Source: Pseudolactococcus insecticola (GTDB taxonomy: Bacteria; Bacillota; Bacilli; Lactobacillales; Streptococcaceae). From it: DNA of 64,000 nucleotides. The notes under the pieces were generated by a model. The model worked only from the letters and a program-made list of their open reading frames with translations. It was not told the DNA's origin and did no database searches. The position numbers and the translations under genes are program-made. The DNA lies in contig NZ_BLLH01000005.1 of the NCBI RefSeq assembly GCF_011170065.1, positions 62,001 through 126,000 of the forward strand, written 5' to 3'. This document shows, one piece after another, positions 17,863 through 29,100 of this stretch; position 1 is the stretch's first letter, and every line of letters begins with the position of its first letter.

Positions 17863-18249
17863 ATGACAATCAAAACAATTGCAACAGATAAAGCACCAGG
17901 CGCTATTGGTCCTTACGTACAGGGAAAAATCGTGGGAGATTTTTTGTTTGCATCTGGACAAATTCCTTTGAACCCTGAAACTGGAGAGATTGTCGGGACG
18001 ACGATTACAGAGCAAACGGCTCAGGTTATGAAAAATGTTGGCGCAATTTTGGCAGCAGCAGATGCAACGTTTGATCAAGTTGTCAAAACAACCTGCTTTT
18101 TGAGCGACATGGCAAATTTTGTGCCATTTAACGACGAATATGCCAAGGCTTTTGGTGCAGCATTTCCAGCACGCAGCGCTGTTGAAGTGGCACGTTTGCC
18201 TAAGGACGTCTTCGTTGAAGTTGAAGTCATCGCCTATTTAGGAAAGTAA
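17863..18249 (+). CDS. ridA: RidA family enamine/imine deaminase
   Basis: The 128-residue protein fits RidA (YjgF/YER057c), a trimeric enzyme that hydrolyses reactive 2-aminoacrylate and other imines made by PLP enzymes. It has the opening APGAIGPYVQG, SGQIPLNPETGE near residue 31, the substrate arginine in FPARSAVEVARLP (Arg104) and the end VEVEVIAYL. AGGAG precedes the ATG by nine bases. The next gene follows at four bases, so the two are likely one operon. Confidence 0.92.
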   Translation: MTIKTIATDKAPGAIGPYVQGKIVGDFLFASGQIPLNPETGEIVGTTITEQTAQVMKNVGAILAAADATFDQVVKTTCFLSDMANFVPFNDEYAKAFGAAFPARSAVEVARLPKDVFVEVEVIAYLGK

Positions 18250-18253
18250 TCAG

Positions 18254-19195
18254 ATGAAAGTTGGCATTATTGGGGCAGGAAATATTGCACAAAAGGCCTA
18301 TTTTCCGACCTATGCAAGTCTACAGGATCAGCACGAGTTTGTGATTTATTCGCGTGATTTGGCTAAGGCTCGTGCTTTGCAAACGCAGTATGGCTTTTCG
18401 GGTGCGGTGACTGATTTGCAACGGCTTTATGATGCGGATTTGGTTTTTATTCATGCTGCGACTCAGGCGCATTTTACGCTTGCCAAAGACTTTTTGACAC
18501 ATGGCGTGCCTGTCTTTATGGACAAGCCGATTTCTGAGCATCTATCTGAGACACAAGCATTGCTTGCCCTAGCAAAAGAGAAAAAACTGTTATTTATCAG
18601 CGGTTTTAACCGTCGGTTTGCCCCACGGGTGTCTGAGTTGAAAACGTTGTCAGATAAAAGTTTGATCACGGTCACGAAAAACCGTGTCAATGCGGATTTG
18701 CCGCTGACTTACGAGCTTTATGATCTATTCATTCATCCTTTGGACACCTTGTTTTTTTTACTGGATGATTTGGCTGATGTAGCTGAGTTGTCAGATAATG
18801 TGCAAGTCGTTGCTAAAACGGATGCTGCTGGGCAATTGCAACAGATTGTCGTCGTCATTGAAACGCCGAAAACGATTGGCATTGCAAAGCTTAATGCCAA
18901 ATCAGGCGCAAATACTGAGACCATAACGGTTGAAACGCCGTCGGCAACACATACTTTACGTGGTCTGACAGATGAGGAGATTGAGACGGCTACGAGCACA
19001 GTGCAGGTGTCATTTTCTGACTGGGACACGACACTTTACAAACGCGGCTTTGAGTCAATGGTTAAGCAGACACTCGACGAAGTAGCAGGTTTTGAGGCAA
19101 GTCATCGCAAAGCAAGTATGCAAAACTTAAAACAAGAAAATGTCCTGAAATCACACGAGCTCATTGATATTATCTTGAAAAAAATTAACAAATAA
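18254..19195 (+). CDS. Gfo/Idh/MocA family oxidoreductase
   Basis: A 313-residue NAD(P)-dependent dehydrogenase. It has the N-terminal Rossmann motif GIIGAGNIAQKAYFP, the family motif VFMDKPISE (lysine-proline near residue 96) and GFNRRFAPRV. These enzymes oxidise or reduce sugars and other hydroxylated compounds; the substrate is not readable here. The gene follows ridA by four bases. The GACA-repeat locus starts 13 bases after its stop with no terminator between, so read-through into that locus is expected. Confidence 0.85.
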   Translation: MKVGIIGAGNIAQKAYFPTYASLQDQHEFVIYSRDLAKARALQTQYGFSGAVTDLQRLYDADLVFIHAATQAHFTLAKDFLTHGVPVFMDKPISEHLSETQALLALAKEKKLLFISGFNRRFAPRVSELKTLSDKSLITVTKNRVNADLPLTYELYDLFIHPLDTLFFLLDDLADVAELSDNVQVVAKTDAAGQLQQIVVVIETPKTIGIAKLNAKSGANTETITVETPSATHTLRGLTDEEIETATSTVQVSFSDWDTTLYKRGFESMVKQTLDEVAGFEASHRKASMQNLKQENVLKSHELIDIILKKINK

Positions 19196-19208
19196 GGGAT
19201 TGACAAAC

Positions 19209-19442
<234 letters not shown>

Positions 19443-19444
<2 letters not shown>

Positions 19445-19488
19445 AAAATAAGACACATACGACTAAAATCGTACGTGTCTTATTTTTT
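19443..19488. terminator. Bidirectional terminator between the GACA locus and the ABC exporter operon
   Basis: Arms 19443-19460 and 19471-19488 pair over 18 bp with one wobble; A and T runs occur at both ends. It overlaps the stop codon of each convergent gene. Confidence 0.9.
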
Positions 19489-21274
19489 AGGCTTTATTTT
19501 GTAGCGCAATCAGCTCGGCGTAGTAGCCGCCTTTTGAAATGAGCTCAGCATGAGTGCCTTGCTCGACAATCTGACCTTTGTCTAGAACTAGGATGAGATT
19601 GGCATGCTTGATGGTTGAGAGTCTATGCGCAATCGCAATCGTCGTCCTATTTTCCTGGATTTTAAGAAGCGACTCTTGGATGAGACTCTCAGACGCCGTG
19701 TCGATATGGCTGGTTGCCTCATCGAGTATCAAAATCTTAGGATCGTGTGCAATCGTACGGGCAAAACTGATCAGCTGTTTTTCACCTGCTGAAAAGCCTG
19801 CACCATTTTCATTGACAAGGGTCTGATAGCCGTTAGACAGCTTGTCAATGAACTTATCTGCACCGACAAGCCTTGCAGCAGTTGCAACGGCAGTATCTGA
19901 TAAACTATCGTCATACATACGGATATTGAAAGCGAGATCGCCGTAAAACAAGAACGGCTCCTGGAGCACCAAGCCCATTTGCTCACGAAGTGACTTTGGA
20001 TCAATGTCGCGGATGTCAATGTCGTCAATCAAAATCTGACCGCTGTCAAACTCGTAAAACCGCATGAGCGCGTTAATGGTCGAAGACTTACCAGATCCAG
20101 TGTGCCCGACAAAAGCTATCGTCTGACCAGGCTCAGCAACAAAAGAAATATTTTTGAGAATCTGATTTTCGCCGTCATAAGAAAAGCTGACATTGCGAAA
20201 CTCGATTTTGCCGCGGGTGATTTTACCAGTGGCATTTGCGTTCTGACGGGGATCGTATTCGTCTTCTGACAATAGATTTTTGACGCGGTAGGCGGAAACT
20301 GTGGCTTCTTGCAAGACACTCATTTGATTTGTGATATTGCGCAAGGGCTCAAAAATAGCTGAGATGTAGTTGATAACGGCGTAGATGGTCCCTGCGGCAA
20401 TGGCGTTGTTAAGTGATAACTGTCCAAGGAGTGCCATGGCAAGTGCGAGTGCGAGTCCGCCAGTAAGATCACGCGAAATATCAATCAGCGCATCGGCACG
20501 AATCATGCGGTAGCGGGCGTGAAAATAGTTGTCATTTTCACGGGAGAAGTCGTCAGAAAAACGTGCTTCCTGATTGAAGTCTTGGATGACAGAAATGCCA
20601 GAGATTGACTCTGCTATCTTAGCATTGAGTTCAGAAAGTTTGGCTCGCATGCCCCTAAAAATCGACGATGAAAAACGTTGATAAACAAAGAGGATGACGA
20701 TAATAATCGGGAAAATCAAAAGCAGCCACGATGACACGTAGACATTGCTGAGAAACAGTCCGACAAATGACCCGACAATCAAAGAAAGTGCGCTAAATAG
20801 CGAGAAAATAAAGAAGTAGAAGTCCCAGAAAGTCGAGGTGTCGTTGACGGTGCGCGTGACAAGGGATCCCGCGGGAACTTGGTCGAAAAAGCGCATGCCA
20901 AGGCTATGAAGCTTGGTGAAAATCTGCATGCGAATATCGGCCTGTGCGCGTATAGCACCACGACCGAGTAAAAAAGTATAGAGATATGAAAAGATCGACT
21001 GCAAAATCCGCCAGCTGCTGTAAATGGCTGCGAAAATCACGAGATTTCGCGTGGTTGTCGTCATCTGATCAGACAACTTAGTATTTAGAAAGTTAGCAAA
21101 AATCTTTGTTGTCAGTGTCATCAGAACGCTTTGTGCGATGATGGCGATGAGACTGCCGATAAAATAGGCGAGTTGACCACGGGTCTGACGCATGAGCCAG
21201 ACGCCAAGTCCGAATTGCGTCTTAACCGATAAACTTTGCGACCAAACGGACTGGGATGTTGTATTTTCAGCCAT
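19487..21274 (-). CDS. ABC exporter half-transporter, consensus-ATPase subunit (LmrD/YheH-like)
   Basis: A 595-residue fusion of six membrane helices (residues ~1-330) and an ABC ATPase: Walker A GHTGSGKSS near 390, signature FSAGEKQ near 495, Walker B ILILDEATSHID near 513 with the catalytic glutamate, and the H-loop IAHRLST. The signature is non-canonical (SAGEK for SGGQ), as in the LmrD/BmrD side of heterodimeric drug exporters. The start at 21274 is chosen over the upstream ATG at 21319 because AAGGAGG lies ahead of it. Its first eight bases overlap the end of the partner gene, so the subunits are translationally coupled. Likely substrates are amphipathic drugs, lipids or bile acids, by analogy. 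Confidence 0.85.
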   Translation of the reverse strand: MAENTTSQSVWSQSLSVKTQFGLGVWLMRQTRGQLAYFIGSLIAIIAQSVLMTLTTKIFANFLNTKLSDQMTTTTRNLVIFAAIYSSWRILQSIFSYLYTFLLGRGAIRAQADIRMQIFTKLHSLGMRFFDQVPAGSLVTRTVNDTSTFWDFYFFIFSLFSALSLIVGSFVGLFLSNVYVSSWLLLIFPIIIVILFVYQRFSSSIFRGMRAKLSELNAKIAESISGISVIQDFNQEARFSDDFSRENDNYFHARYRMIRADALIDISRDLTGGLALALAMALLGQLSLNNAIAAGTIYAVINYISAIFEPLRNITNQMSVLQEATVSAYRVKNLLSEDEYDPRQNANATGKITRGKIEFRNVSFSYDGENQILKNISFVAEPGQTIAFVGHTGSGKSSTINALMRFYEFDSGQILIDDIDIRDIDPKSLREQMGLVLQEPFLFYGDLAFNIRMYDDSLSDTAVATAARLVGADKFIDKLSNGYQTLVNENGAGFSAGEKQLISFARTIAHDPKILILDEATSHIDTASESLIQESLLKIQENRTTIAIAHRLSTIKHANLILVLDKGQIVEQGTHAELISKGGYYAELIALQNKA

Positions 21275-23003
21275 TGTCGTGCCCTCCTTGTTCGTGATAC
21301 ATCTGCGCATACCAGCCATCTTTGCTGATCAATGTGTCGTGGCTGCCAATCTCGTCAATTTCGCCATCTTTCATGACCATAATCTGACTGCTAGAAGAAG
21401 CGACTGACGACATGCGGTGCGCAAGGATAATCGTGGTTTTCTGACGGCGTTCATGGCGTAAGGTCGCAAGAATTGCCTGCTCCGTTTTTGCATCAACAGC
21501 AGACAGCGCATCATCTAAAATCAAAAGTTCGGGATTGACAAGGATGGCACGTGCTATCGCAAGGCGTTGCCGTTGACCGCCAGACAAAGAAATTCCCTGC
21601 TCACCGACCTGCGTCTCATAGCCGTCAGGCATGGCAAGGATATCCTTGTGCAGGTCAGCTTTTTCGGCGGCTAGTGTAATCTCATCAGATGAGGCATTTG
21701 GCCGTGCAAAAGCGATATTTTTAGCAATCGTGTCTGAAAACAGAAAATTTTCCTGAGGCACATAGCCCAAAGCCTTGCGATAGGCGCCTAGTGAATAACT
21801 GCGAATAGACTTGCCACCCATGCTAATCTCGCCGTCATAGTGGTCAAACTGCCGCATCAATAGCTTGATGAGTGTGGTCTTACCACTGCCGACAGGGCCC
21901 ACGATGCCGAGTGATTGACCGGCATTGACAGTGAGCTTGATGGCCTTGAGGCTGACTTTTTCAGGGTCATCAGGATAGGAAAAAAGTTTGACGTTGATAG
22001 CAAGATCGCCAGCAGGCACAGTTTCAATACCTGAGGTTTCAAGATGTGACGTTTCATCAAGTACAGCCATGACGCGATCATAGCTCGCATTGCCACGCTC
22101 AAGGACGTTAAAGACCTGCCCAATCGCAAACATGGGCCAGACGAGTAGACCAAGATAGCCAGAAAAAGCGATGAGATTTCCTAGACTCATCTGATCGTTT
22201 AGCACATAGCGACCACCGATGATGATCAGAGCGATGTAAGAAATGGTCATGATAATCGTCGCAACGGGATCAAAAAGTGCATCGATTTTCATCATGTGGT
22301 CATTTGCTGTGATATTTTTTTGGACGGTCTTCTCAAAAGACAAAATGTCGGCATCTGCCTGTCCTAAGGACTTGATTGCTTTGATCCCTTTTAGACTTTC
22401 TTGCGTCTTGTTTGAAATCTCGTCGACCGCCTCCTGAATCTTAGTAAAGCGTGCATGGATCATGGGCAGCAGTTTCATGACAATGATGGCAAGGATTGGT
22501 AAAGGGATAACTGCCATCATTGTCAGCTGGATACTAGAGTTAAACACCATGGACAAGACTGACAAAATCATGACGACAGATGAGTCAACGGCCATCAGAA
22601 TCCCGCCGCCTGCTACACGCTGAATAGCTGAAATGTCATTTGACGCAAGCGCCATCAACTCGCCCGTGCGATGTTTCTGATAAAATGGCGCGTCCATCAT
22701 CAGATAATGGTTGTAGAGCTTCTGACGCATGCTCCGTTCAAGCAGTGCAGCCCCTCTGATGATGGTAACTTGCCAGAGATAACGCCCGATATTTGTCAAA
22801 ATGGTCAAGCCCAAAAAGACAGCAATCATAATCAGCAACAGCCGTACCGTCAGATCACCAGAAACCAGTAAATCCGTTGATTTTCCAAGGACAAATGGCA
22901 GTAAAATCTCCATGATATCCGTCAGAATCAAAAAGAAAATCCCTGTCAGATACATTTTTTTATTGGCACTGAAAAACCAGCGCAGTTTCGCAAAAATCGA
23001 CAT
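21267..23003 (-). CDS. ABC exporter half-transporter, degenerate-site subunit (LmrC/YheI-like)
   Basis: The 578-residue partner of the next gene. It has six membrane helices, Walker A GPVGSGKTT near residue 368, signature LSGGQRQRLA near 476 and Walker B LLILDDALSAVD near 497. The residue after Walker B is Asp instead of the catalytic Glu, the mark of the degenerate nucleotide site in heterodimeric exporters such as LmrCD and BmrCD. It is first in the operon, with GGAG before ATG 23003. A palindrome upstream, next to its -35 box, is a candidate operator, although no LmrR-type regulator gene is present in the window. Confidence 0.87.
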   Translation of the reverse strand: MSIFAKLRWFFSANKKMYLTGIFFLILTDIMEILLPFVLGKSTDLLVSGDLTVRLLLIMIAVFLGLTILTNIGRYLWQVTIIRGAALLERSMRQKLYNHYLMMDAPFYQKHRTGELMALASNDISAIQRVAGGGILMAVDSSVVMILSVLSMVFNSSIQLTMMAVIPLPILAIIVMKLLPMIHARFTKIQEAVDEISNKTQESLKGIKAIKSLGQADADILSFEKTVQKNITANDHMMKIDALFDPVATIIMTISYIALIIIGGRYVLNDQMSLGNLIAFSGYLGLLVWPMFAIGQVFNVLERGNASYDRVMAVLDETSHLETSGIETVPAGDLAINVKLFSYPDDPEKVSLKAIKLTVNAGQSLGIVGPVGSGKTTLIKLLMRQFDHYDGEISMGGKSIRSYSLGAYRKALGYVPQENFLFSDTIAKNIAFARPNASSDEITLAAEKADLHKDILAMPDGYETQVGEQGISLSGGQRQRLAIARAILVNPELLILDDALSAVDAKTEQAILATLRHERRQKTTIILAHRMSSVASSSSQIMVMKDGEIDEIGSHDTLISKDGWYAQMYHEQGGHDNG

Positions 23004-23018
23004 AAAAACACTCCTAAA

Positions 23019-23048
23019 ATAATAGACACGAACTCACAATAACTGCAA
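23019..23048 (-). promoter_or_regulatory. Promoter of the ABC exporter operon
   Basis: On the minus strand, TTGCAG (23048-23043) and TATTAT (23024-23019) are 18 bases apart, 15 bases before the start codon. Confidence 0.55.
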
Positions 23049-23071
23049 ATCAACCGCAAATCGGTTGATTT
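23047..23071. promoter_or_regulatory. Palindrome between the divergent exporter and uvrA promoters
   Basis: Arms aaatcaaccg (23047-23056) and cggttgattt (23062-23071) are perfect 10-bp inverted repeats with a five-base centre. It touches the exporter -35 box and lies about 28 bp above the uvrA -10, so it is placed for a repressor or activator rather than for termination. Confidence 0.55.
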
Positions 23072-23098
23072 TAATTCTATCACAAAAAGTGATGAAAA

Positions 23099-23107
23099 TG
23101 GTATAAT
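23099..23107 (+). promoter_or_regulatory. Extended -10 promoter of uvrA
   Basis: TGG-TATAAT at 23099-23107. Transcription would begin near 23114. Confidence 0.65.
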
Positions 23108-23142
23108 AGGAAGTATTATTGACAAGTAGAAAAGAGTTTAAT

Positions 23143-25971
23143 TTGGCACAAGAAAATATTGTGATTCACGGCGCTCGCGCCCACAACCTTAAAAATATCG
23201 ATGTGACGATTCCCCGTGATAAGCTGGTCGTAGTAACAGGTCTCTCGGGTTCAGGCAAGTCATCGCTCGCCTTTGATACCCTCTATGCTGAAGGGCAACG
23301 TCGCTATGTAGAATCGCTGTCAGCCTATGCCCGTCAGTTTTTGGGCAATATGGACAAGCCTGATGTAGATAGCATTGACGGCTTATCACCTGCGATTTCG
23401 ATTGACCAGAAGACGACATCTAAAAATCCGCGGTCAACAGTTGGCACGGTGACTGAAATTCATGACTATCTGCGTCTGCTTTACGCCCGCATCGGCACGC
23501 CTTACTGTATCAACGGTCATGGCAAAATCACTGCCCAGTCTGTCGAGGAGATTGTCGACAGTGTGCTCACCATGCCTGAAAAGCAACGGCTTCAGATTTT
23601 AGCACCTATTGTGCGAGCCAAAAAAGGCCAGCATAAAAAGATTTTTGAGAAAATCCAAAAAGACGGCTATGTGCGCGTACGTGTTGACGGCGAGGTTTAC
23701 GACGTCACTGAGGCGCCTGAGCTGGATAAAAATAAAAAGCATGACATTGACATCGTGATTGACCGGATTGTGCTGAAAGACGGCATTCGTGGTCGCCTGT
23801 TCGATTCGGTAGAAGCGGCACTGCGCCAGGGTGATGGCTATGTCAAAATCGACACTATGGACGGTAGTGAGCTCTTGTTTAGCGAATACTATGCCTGTCC
23901 TGTCTGTGGTTTTTCTGTGCCCGAGCTTGAGCCGCGTCTGTTTTCTTTCAATGCGCCTCAGGGTGCCTGTCCTGACTGTGACGGCCTTGGCATGCGCCTT
24001 GAGGTTGACCTAGACTTGGTTGTGCCGGACGCTACGAAAACCATTCGTGAAGGTGCCGTCGTGCCTTGGTATTCTGGGACGTCAACCTACTATCCTGCCG
24101 TTTTAGAGCAGGCAATGGCGGCGTTTGATGTTGATTTGGATACCCCTTTTGAGCAACTCTCAGAGGATGAAAAAACTTTGATTTTTTACGGGTCAGGGGA
24201 ACGACTTTTTCATTTTTATCATGAGGGGGATTTTGGTCTGCGTGACCTGGACATGGCATTTGTCGGCGTTGTGCCCAATATCTTTAGACGCTACGAAACA
24301 GGATCTGATAGCACAAAAACGCAGATGCGTAGCTATATGAATGAACTTGCTTGTCAGACTTGTCACGGCAAGCGTCTCAATGAACAGGCGCTTTCTGTTA
24401 AAATTGACGGTGAAAACGGCTATGACATTGCTGACTTGTCAAATCTGCCAATTGGTGAGCATCTGGATTTGATCCATGCGCTTGTTTTGTCAGAAAACGA
24501 AGAAATGATTGCAAAACCAATCGTCAAAGAAGTGGGCGACAGGCTATCTTTCCTGAAAAATGTAGGACTTGACTATCTGACTTTGTCGCGGAATTCTGGG
24601 ACCCTGTCAGGCGGGGAAAGTCAGCGGATTCGCCTTGCGACGCAGATTGGCTCTAACTTGTCTGGCGTGCTGTATATCTTAGACGAGCCGTCGATTGGTC
24701 TGCATCAGCGTGACAATGACCGCCTGATTGACTCACTAAAGCGCATGCGTGATCTGGGTAATACCTTGATTGTCGTGGAACATGATGAAGATACCATGAT
24801 GGCGGCAGACTATCTGATCGACGTGGGGCCTGGCGCAGGTGATTTGGGTGGTGAGATTATCGCTGCTGGCACACCTAAGCAGGTCGCAAAAAATAAAAAG
24901 TCGATTACAGGGCAATATTTGTCAGGCAAAAAAGCCATTCCCGTTCCGTCAGAACGCCGTAAAATCGACAAAAAAAATGTCGTCAGTGTCAAAGGAGCGC
25001 AAGCAAACAATCTACAAAATCTGGATGTCGACTTTCCTATGGGCGTCATGACAGCTGTGACAGGTGTTTCAGGTTCAGGAAAATCAACGCTGGTCAATAG
25101 TATTTTGAAAAAGGCGCTGGCACAAAAGCTTAATAAAAACAGTGAAAAACCAGGAAAATACAAATCAATCTCAGGCTATGAAAAAATTGAGCGCCTGATT
25201 GACATTGATCAAAGTCCAATCGGACGTACGCCGCGCTCGAATCCTGCGACATACACATCAGTTTTTGACGATATTCGTGATTTATTTGCCAATACCAATG
25301 AAGCTAAGATTCGTGGCTACAAAAAAGGACGTTTTTCGTTTAATGTCAAGGGCGGGCGCTGTGAAGCCTGCTCTGGCGATGGCATTATCAAAATCGAGAT
25401 GCACTTTTTGCCAGATGTCTACGTGCCATGCGAAGTCTGTCATGGCAGACGCTATAACTCTGAGACACTGGAAGTACATTATAAAGAAAAAAATATTTCT
25501 GAGATTCTCGATATGCGGGTGTCTGACGCGGTTGCTTTCTTTAAGCATATTCCTAAAATCGAGCGGAAGTTGCAGACGATTGTTGATGTTGGTCTGGGCT
25601 ATGTGACGCTTGGTCAGCCTGCGACAACGCTTTCAGGTGGTGAGGCGCAGCGGATGAAACTAGCAAGTGAACTGCAAAAACGCTCAACCGGGAAGTCGTT
25701 TTATATCTTGGATGAACCGACGACTGGTCTTCATACTGAGGACATTGCGACCTTGATCGGCGTCTTGAATCGCTTGGTTGTTCAGGGTAATACGATTGTC
25801 GTCATTGAGCACAATCTTGACGTGATTAAGACAGCTGACCATATCATTGACCTTGGTCCAGAAGGTGGTATCGGTGGTGGGACAATCTTAGCTGAAGGGA
25901 CACCAGAAGCAGTTGCTGATGTTGCTGCATCCTATACTGGACATTATCTTAAAGAAAAACTAAAAATTTAA
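23143..25971 (+). CDS. uvrA: UvrABC system protein A (excinuclease ATPase)
   Basis: UvrA recognises bulky DNA damage with UvrB. The ~942-residue protein has two ABC ATPase modules: Walker [10 protein letters not shown] near residue 32 and GVSGSGKST near 642, signatures LSGGESQR and LSGGEAQR, and zinc-binding CxxC pairs (CPVCG with [14 protein letters not shown] with CEVCHGRR). I choose TTG 23143, which gives the family-like opening [19 protein letters not shown]; the more upstream TTG at 23119 lies only five bases after the predicted start of transcription and adds residues foreign to the family. A purine-rich aaaagag provides a modest ribosome-binding site. Confidence 0.94.
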   Translation: MAQENIVIHGARAHNLKNIDVTIPRDKLVVVTGLSGSGKSSLAFDTLYAEGQRRYVESLSAYARQFLGNMDKPDVDSIDGLSPAISIDQKTTSKNPRSTVGTVTEIHDYLRLLYARIGTPYCINGHGKITAQSVEEIVDSVLTMPEKQRLQILAPIVRAKKGQHKKIFEKIQKDGYVRVRVDGEVYDVTEAPELDKNKKHDIDIVIDRIVLKDGIRGRLFDSVEAALRQGDGYVKIDTMDGSELLFSEYYACPVCGFSVPELEPRLFSFNAPQGACPDCDGLGMRLEVDLDLVVPDATKTIREGAVVPWYSGTSTYYPAVLEQAMAAFDVDLDTPFEQLSEDEKTLIFYGSGERLFHFYHEGDFGLRDLDMAFVGVVPNIFRRYETGSDSTKTQMRSYMNELACQTCHGKRLNEQALSVKIDGENGYDIADLSNLPIGEHLDLIHALVLSENEEMIAKPIVKEVGDRLSFLKNVGLDYLTLSRNSGTLSGGESQRIRLATQIGSNLSGVLYILDEPSIGLHQRDNDRLIDSLKRMRDLGNTLIVVEHDEDTMMAADYLIDVGPGAGDLGGEIIAAGTPKQVAKNKKSITGQYLSGKKAIPVPSERRKIDKKNVVSVKGAQANNLQNLDVDFPMGVMTAVTGVSGSGKSTLVNSILKKALAQKLNKNSEKPGKYKSISGYEKIERLIDIDQSPIGRTPRSNPATYTSVFDDIRDLFANTNEAKIRGYKKGRFSFNVKGGRCEACSGDGIIKIEMHFLPDVYVPCEVCHGRRYNSETLEVHYKEKNISEILDMRVSDAVAFFKHIPKIERKLQTIVDVGLGYVTLGQPATTLSGGEAQRMKLASELQKRSTGKSFYILDEPTTGLHTEDIATLIGVLNRLVVQGNTIVVIEHNLDVIKTADHIIDLGPEGGIGGGTILAEGTPEAVADVAASYTGHYLKEKLKI

Positions 25972-25980
25972 GCAAATCAA

Positions 25981-26016
25981 AAAAGTTATGTCAAACCTGT
26001 TTTACATAGCTTTTTT
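25981..26016 (+). terminator. Terminator after uvrA
   Basis: Arms 25981-25991 and 26004-26014 (aaaagttatgt / acatagctttt, one wobble) followed by T residues, ten bases past the stop. Confidence 0.85.
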
Positions 26017-26072
26017 CTATACCCAAAATCATCAAAATGAATCTTGAATTGCTGAATTATTGCCCAAAAAAA

Positions 26073-26081
26073 TGTTAAAAT
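26073..26081 (+). promoter_or_regulatory. Extended -10 promoter of nifJ
   Basis: TGT-TAAAAT at 26073-26081, about 73 bases before the ATG. The leader between contains the AT-rich acgtatatata. Confidence 0.5.
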
Positions 26082-26154
26082 AAAAGAGTATAACTTAGTC
26101 AAAGTAAGCATTACGTATATATAACCACCAGCATATCAAAAGAAAGAGGTAAAT

Positions 26155-29100
26155 ATGCGCAAAACAATGGACGGAAATATGGCTGCGGCTCACGTGGCCT
26201 ATGCGTTTACGGAAGTATCGTCGATCTATCCCATCACCCCGTCAAGCCCAATGGCCGAGTACACCGATGAGTGGCAGGCGGCAGGGCGCAAAAACATCTG
26301 GGGCGAGGTCGTCTCAATCAGCGAAATGCAGTCTGAAGCGGGAGCAGCAGGCGCCATTCATGGTGCGCTCAAAGCAGGTGCGCTAGCGACGACTTATACT
26401 GCGTCACAAGGACTGCTTTTGATGTTGCCGAATATGTATAAAATCGCAGGTGAACTCTTGCCTAGTGTGATCCATGTGGCAGCGCGTGCAGTTTCAACCA
26501 ATGCGCTAAATATCTTTGGTGACCAATCTGACGTCATGAGTGCCCGTGCGACGGGCTATGCCATGCTTGCTGAGTCATCAGTGCAAGAAGTCATGGACTT
26601 GTCAGCCGTGGCACATCTTGCAACTATTGAGGCATCAGTGCCATTTATGAGCTTTTTTGACGGCTTTAGAACGTCGCATGAGCTACAAAAAATCGAGGTT
26701 TTGGACTATGATGATCTGGGTCAGATGATCAATCAAGATAAGCTCCAAGAGTTCCGTGACAGAGCGATGAATCCTGATCATCCAACAGTTTCTGGGACCA
26801 ATCAGAACCCTGACATCCATTTTCAACAACGTGAAACGACCAATAGCTACTACGAGAAAGTGCCTGCTATCGTTCAAAAATACATGGCGAAAATCAATGA
26901 TCTACGTGGCACTGACTATGATCTCGTCAACTACTACGGTGCGCCTGATGCGACAGAAGTGATCGTGTCAATCGGCTCAGTCGGTGAAACAATCGAGCAG
27001 ACTGTCGACTATCTCAATGCGCAAGGCCGCAAAGTTGGTTTTTTAAACATTCACTTGTATCGCCCGTTTCCAACAGAAAATTTCCTTGAAAAACTGCCAA
27101 GAACAGCGACAAATATCGCTGTCCTAGACAGGACAAAAGAGCCAGGTGCTGATGGCGAACCACTTTATTTGGATGTTAAATCTGCCCTGTTTGATCAGAG
27201 TGCCAACTACCGCGTCATTGGCGGTCGCTATGGGATTGGTTCAAAAGACACGACGCCAAATCAGATCGTCGCGGTCTTTGATGAGCTTGTCAAACCGGCG
27301 GCTAAAAAACAGTTTACCATTGGTATCGAAGATGACGTGACAAATCTCTCGCTTGATGCTGGGGCGTCACTTGACTTGACACCTAGCTCGACTTTCCAAG
27401 CCAAGTTCTGGGGATTTGGTTCTGATGGGACGGTTGGCGCCAATAAATCAGCCATTAAAATCATCGGTAACCACACAGATAAGTACGTCCAAGGTGCCTT
27501 TGCCTACGACTCTAAAAAATCTGGCGGTCTGACGGTTAGCCACTTGCGTTTTGGCGATACACCAATCAAGTCGACTTACATGATTCAGCATGCGGACTTT
27601 GTCAGTCTCTCGACGGCAAGCTACGTGCACCAGTATGATGTGCTAAAAGGCCTTAAAAAAGGTGGCACTTTCTTGCTCAATACCGTCTGGACGGATGAAC
27701 AGCTCAGCCACCATTTGCCAAGCCGTGTCAAGCGCTATATCGCTGAAAATGACATCCAGTTTTATACCATGAATGCCGTTGAAATCGCAGGTCAAGCAGG
27801 TCTTGGCAGACGAATCAATACCGCCATGCAAGTAGGCTTTTTCAAGCTTTCTAACATCATGCCATTTGATGAGGTCTTCAGCATTCTCAAACAAGATGCA
27901 CATGACAGCTACGCACGCAAGTCGATGAAAATCGTGGAGCAAAACTGGCAAGCCATGGATCTCGCAGTTGACGGACTGCACAAGGTTGACGTGCCTGCAG
28001 ACTGGGCAAGTGCCAAAGAACCAGAACCTGTCAAAGTCGACGACGGAAAGGTCAATAAGTACGTCTTCCAAATCGTCAATAACGTCAACTCACAAGAAGG
28101 TGATAACCTATCAGTTGGTGACTTGGTCGCAAATGATATGACAGACGGGCGCATGCCACTTGGCACAACAGCCTACGAAAAACGTGGCGTTGCCCTTGAA
28201 GTCCCAATCTGGGACGTTGACAAATGTACCATGTGTAACGAATGTAGTTTTGTCTGCCCGCATGCTGCCATCCGCCCGTTCTTGCTAGACGAAGACGAAG
28301 TCAATGAAGCGCCAGAAGGTTATCTGGTCAAAGACTACCGTGGTGCTGATGGGCTCATGTACCGTATCCAAGTATCAGTCGAAGACTGTACTGGCTGTGG
28401 GCTCTGTGTCGAAGCTTGTCCTGCAAAAGGCAAGGCGTTGACCATGAAACCTTACGAAGAAGTGCGCGCTGAAGCTGCAAACTGGGCATTTTCTATGACG
28501 CTCAAAACAAAAGCTAACCCAGCACGTGAAAATACAGTTATCGGCTCACAGTTCAACGCACCATTGCTTGAGTTTTCAGGCGCTTGTGCCGGCTGTGGCG
28601 AAACGCCCTATGTCAAGTTACTCACGCAAATGTTTGGCGATCGCATGATGATTGCAAACGCGACAGGCTGCTCGTCTATCTGGGGCGGCGCTGCACCTGT
28701 TAGCCCTTACACGACAAATGACGCAGGCCAAGGCCCTGCTTGGTCAAACTCGCTCTTAGAGGACAATGCTGAATTTGGCTATGGTATGTGGCTAGCGTCG
28801 CAAGCGCGCCGCAATAAACTGGCAAAAGACTTGTCAGCTCTGATGGCAGACAATCAAGTCTCATCAGAAGCAGCAGGCTTGATGACAGACTGGATCGACC
28901 ACAAAGACGAGTCGGATGGCACACGTCAACGCGCTGAAAAGCTCAAGGCTATTTTGCCTGAGCTTGGGGGCGCATTTGACAGCATTCGTGCGCGTCAAGA
29001 CCAGCTTGTCAAACCAACACAATGGATGATTGGTGGTGACGGTTGGGCTTACGACATCGGATTTGGCGGGATTGACCACGTCATCGCAAGTGGTGCAGAT

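Noticed and set aside
23119-23142. TTG 23119 as the uvrA start
   Set aside because: It lies about five bases after the predicted start of transcription and adds residues not seen at UvrA N-termini; TTG 23143 gives the normal start.
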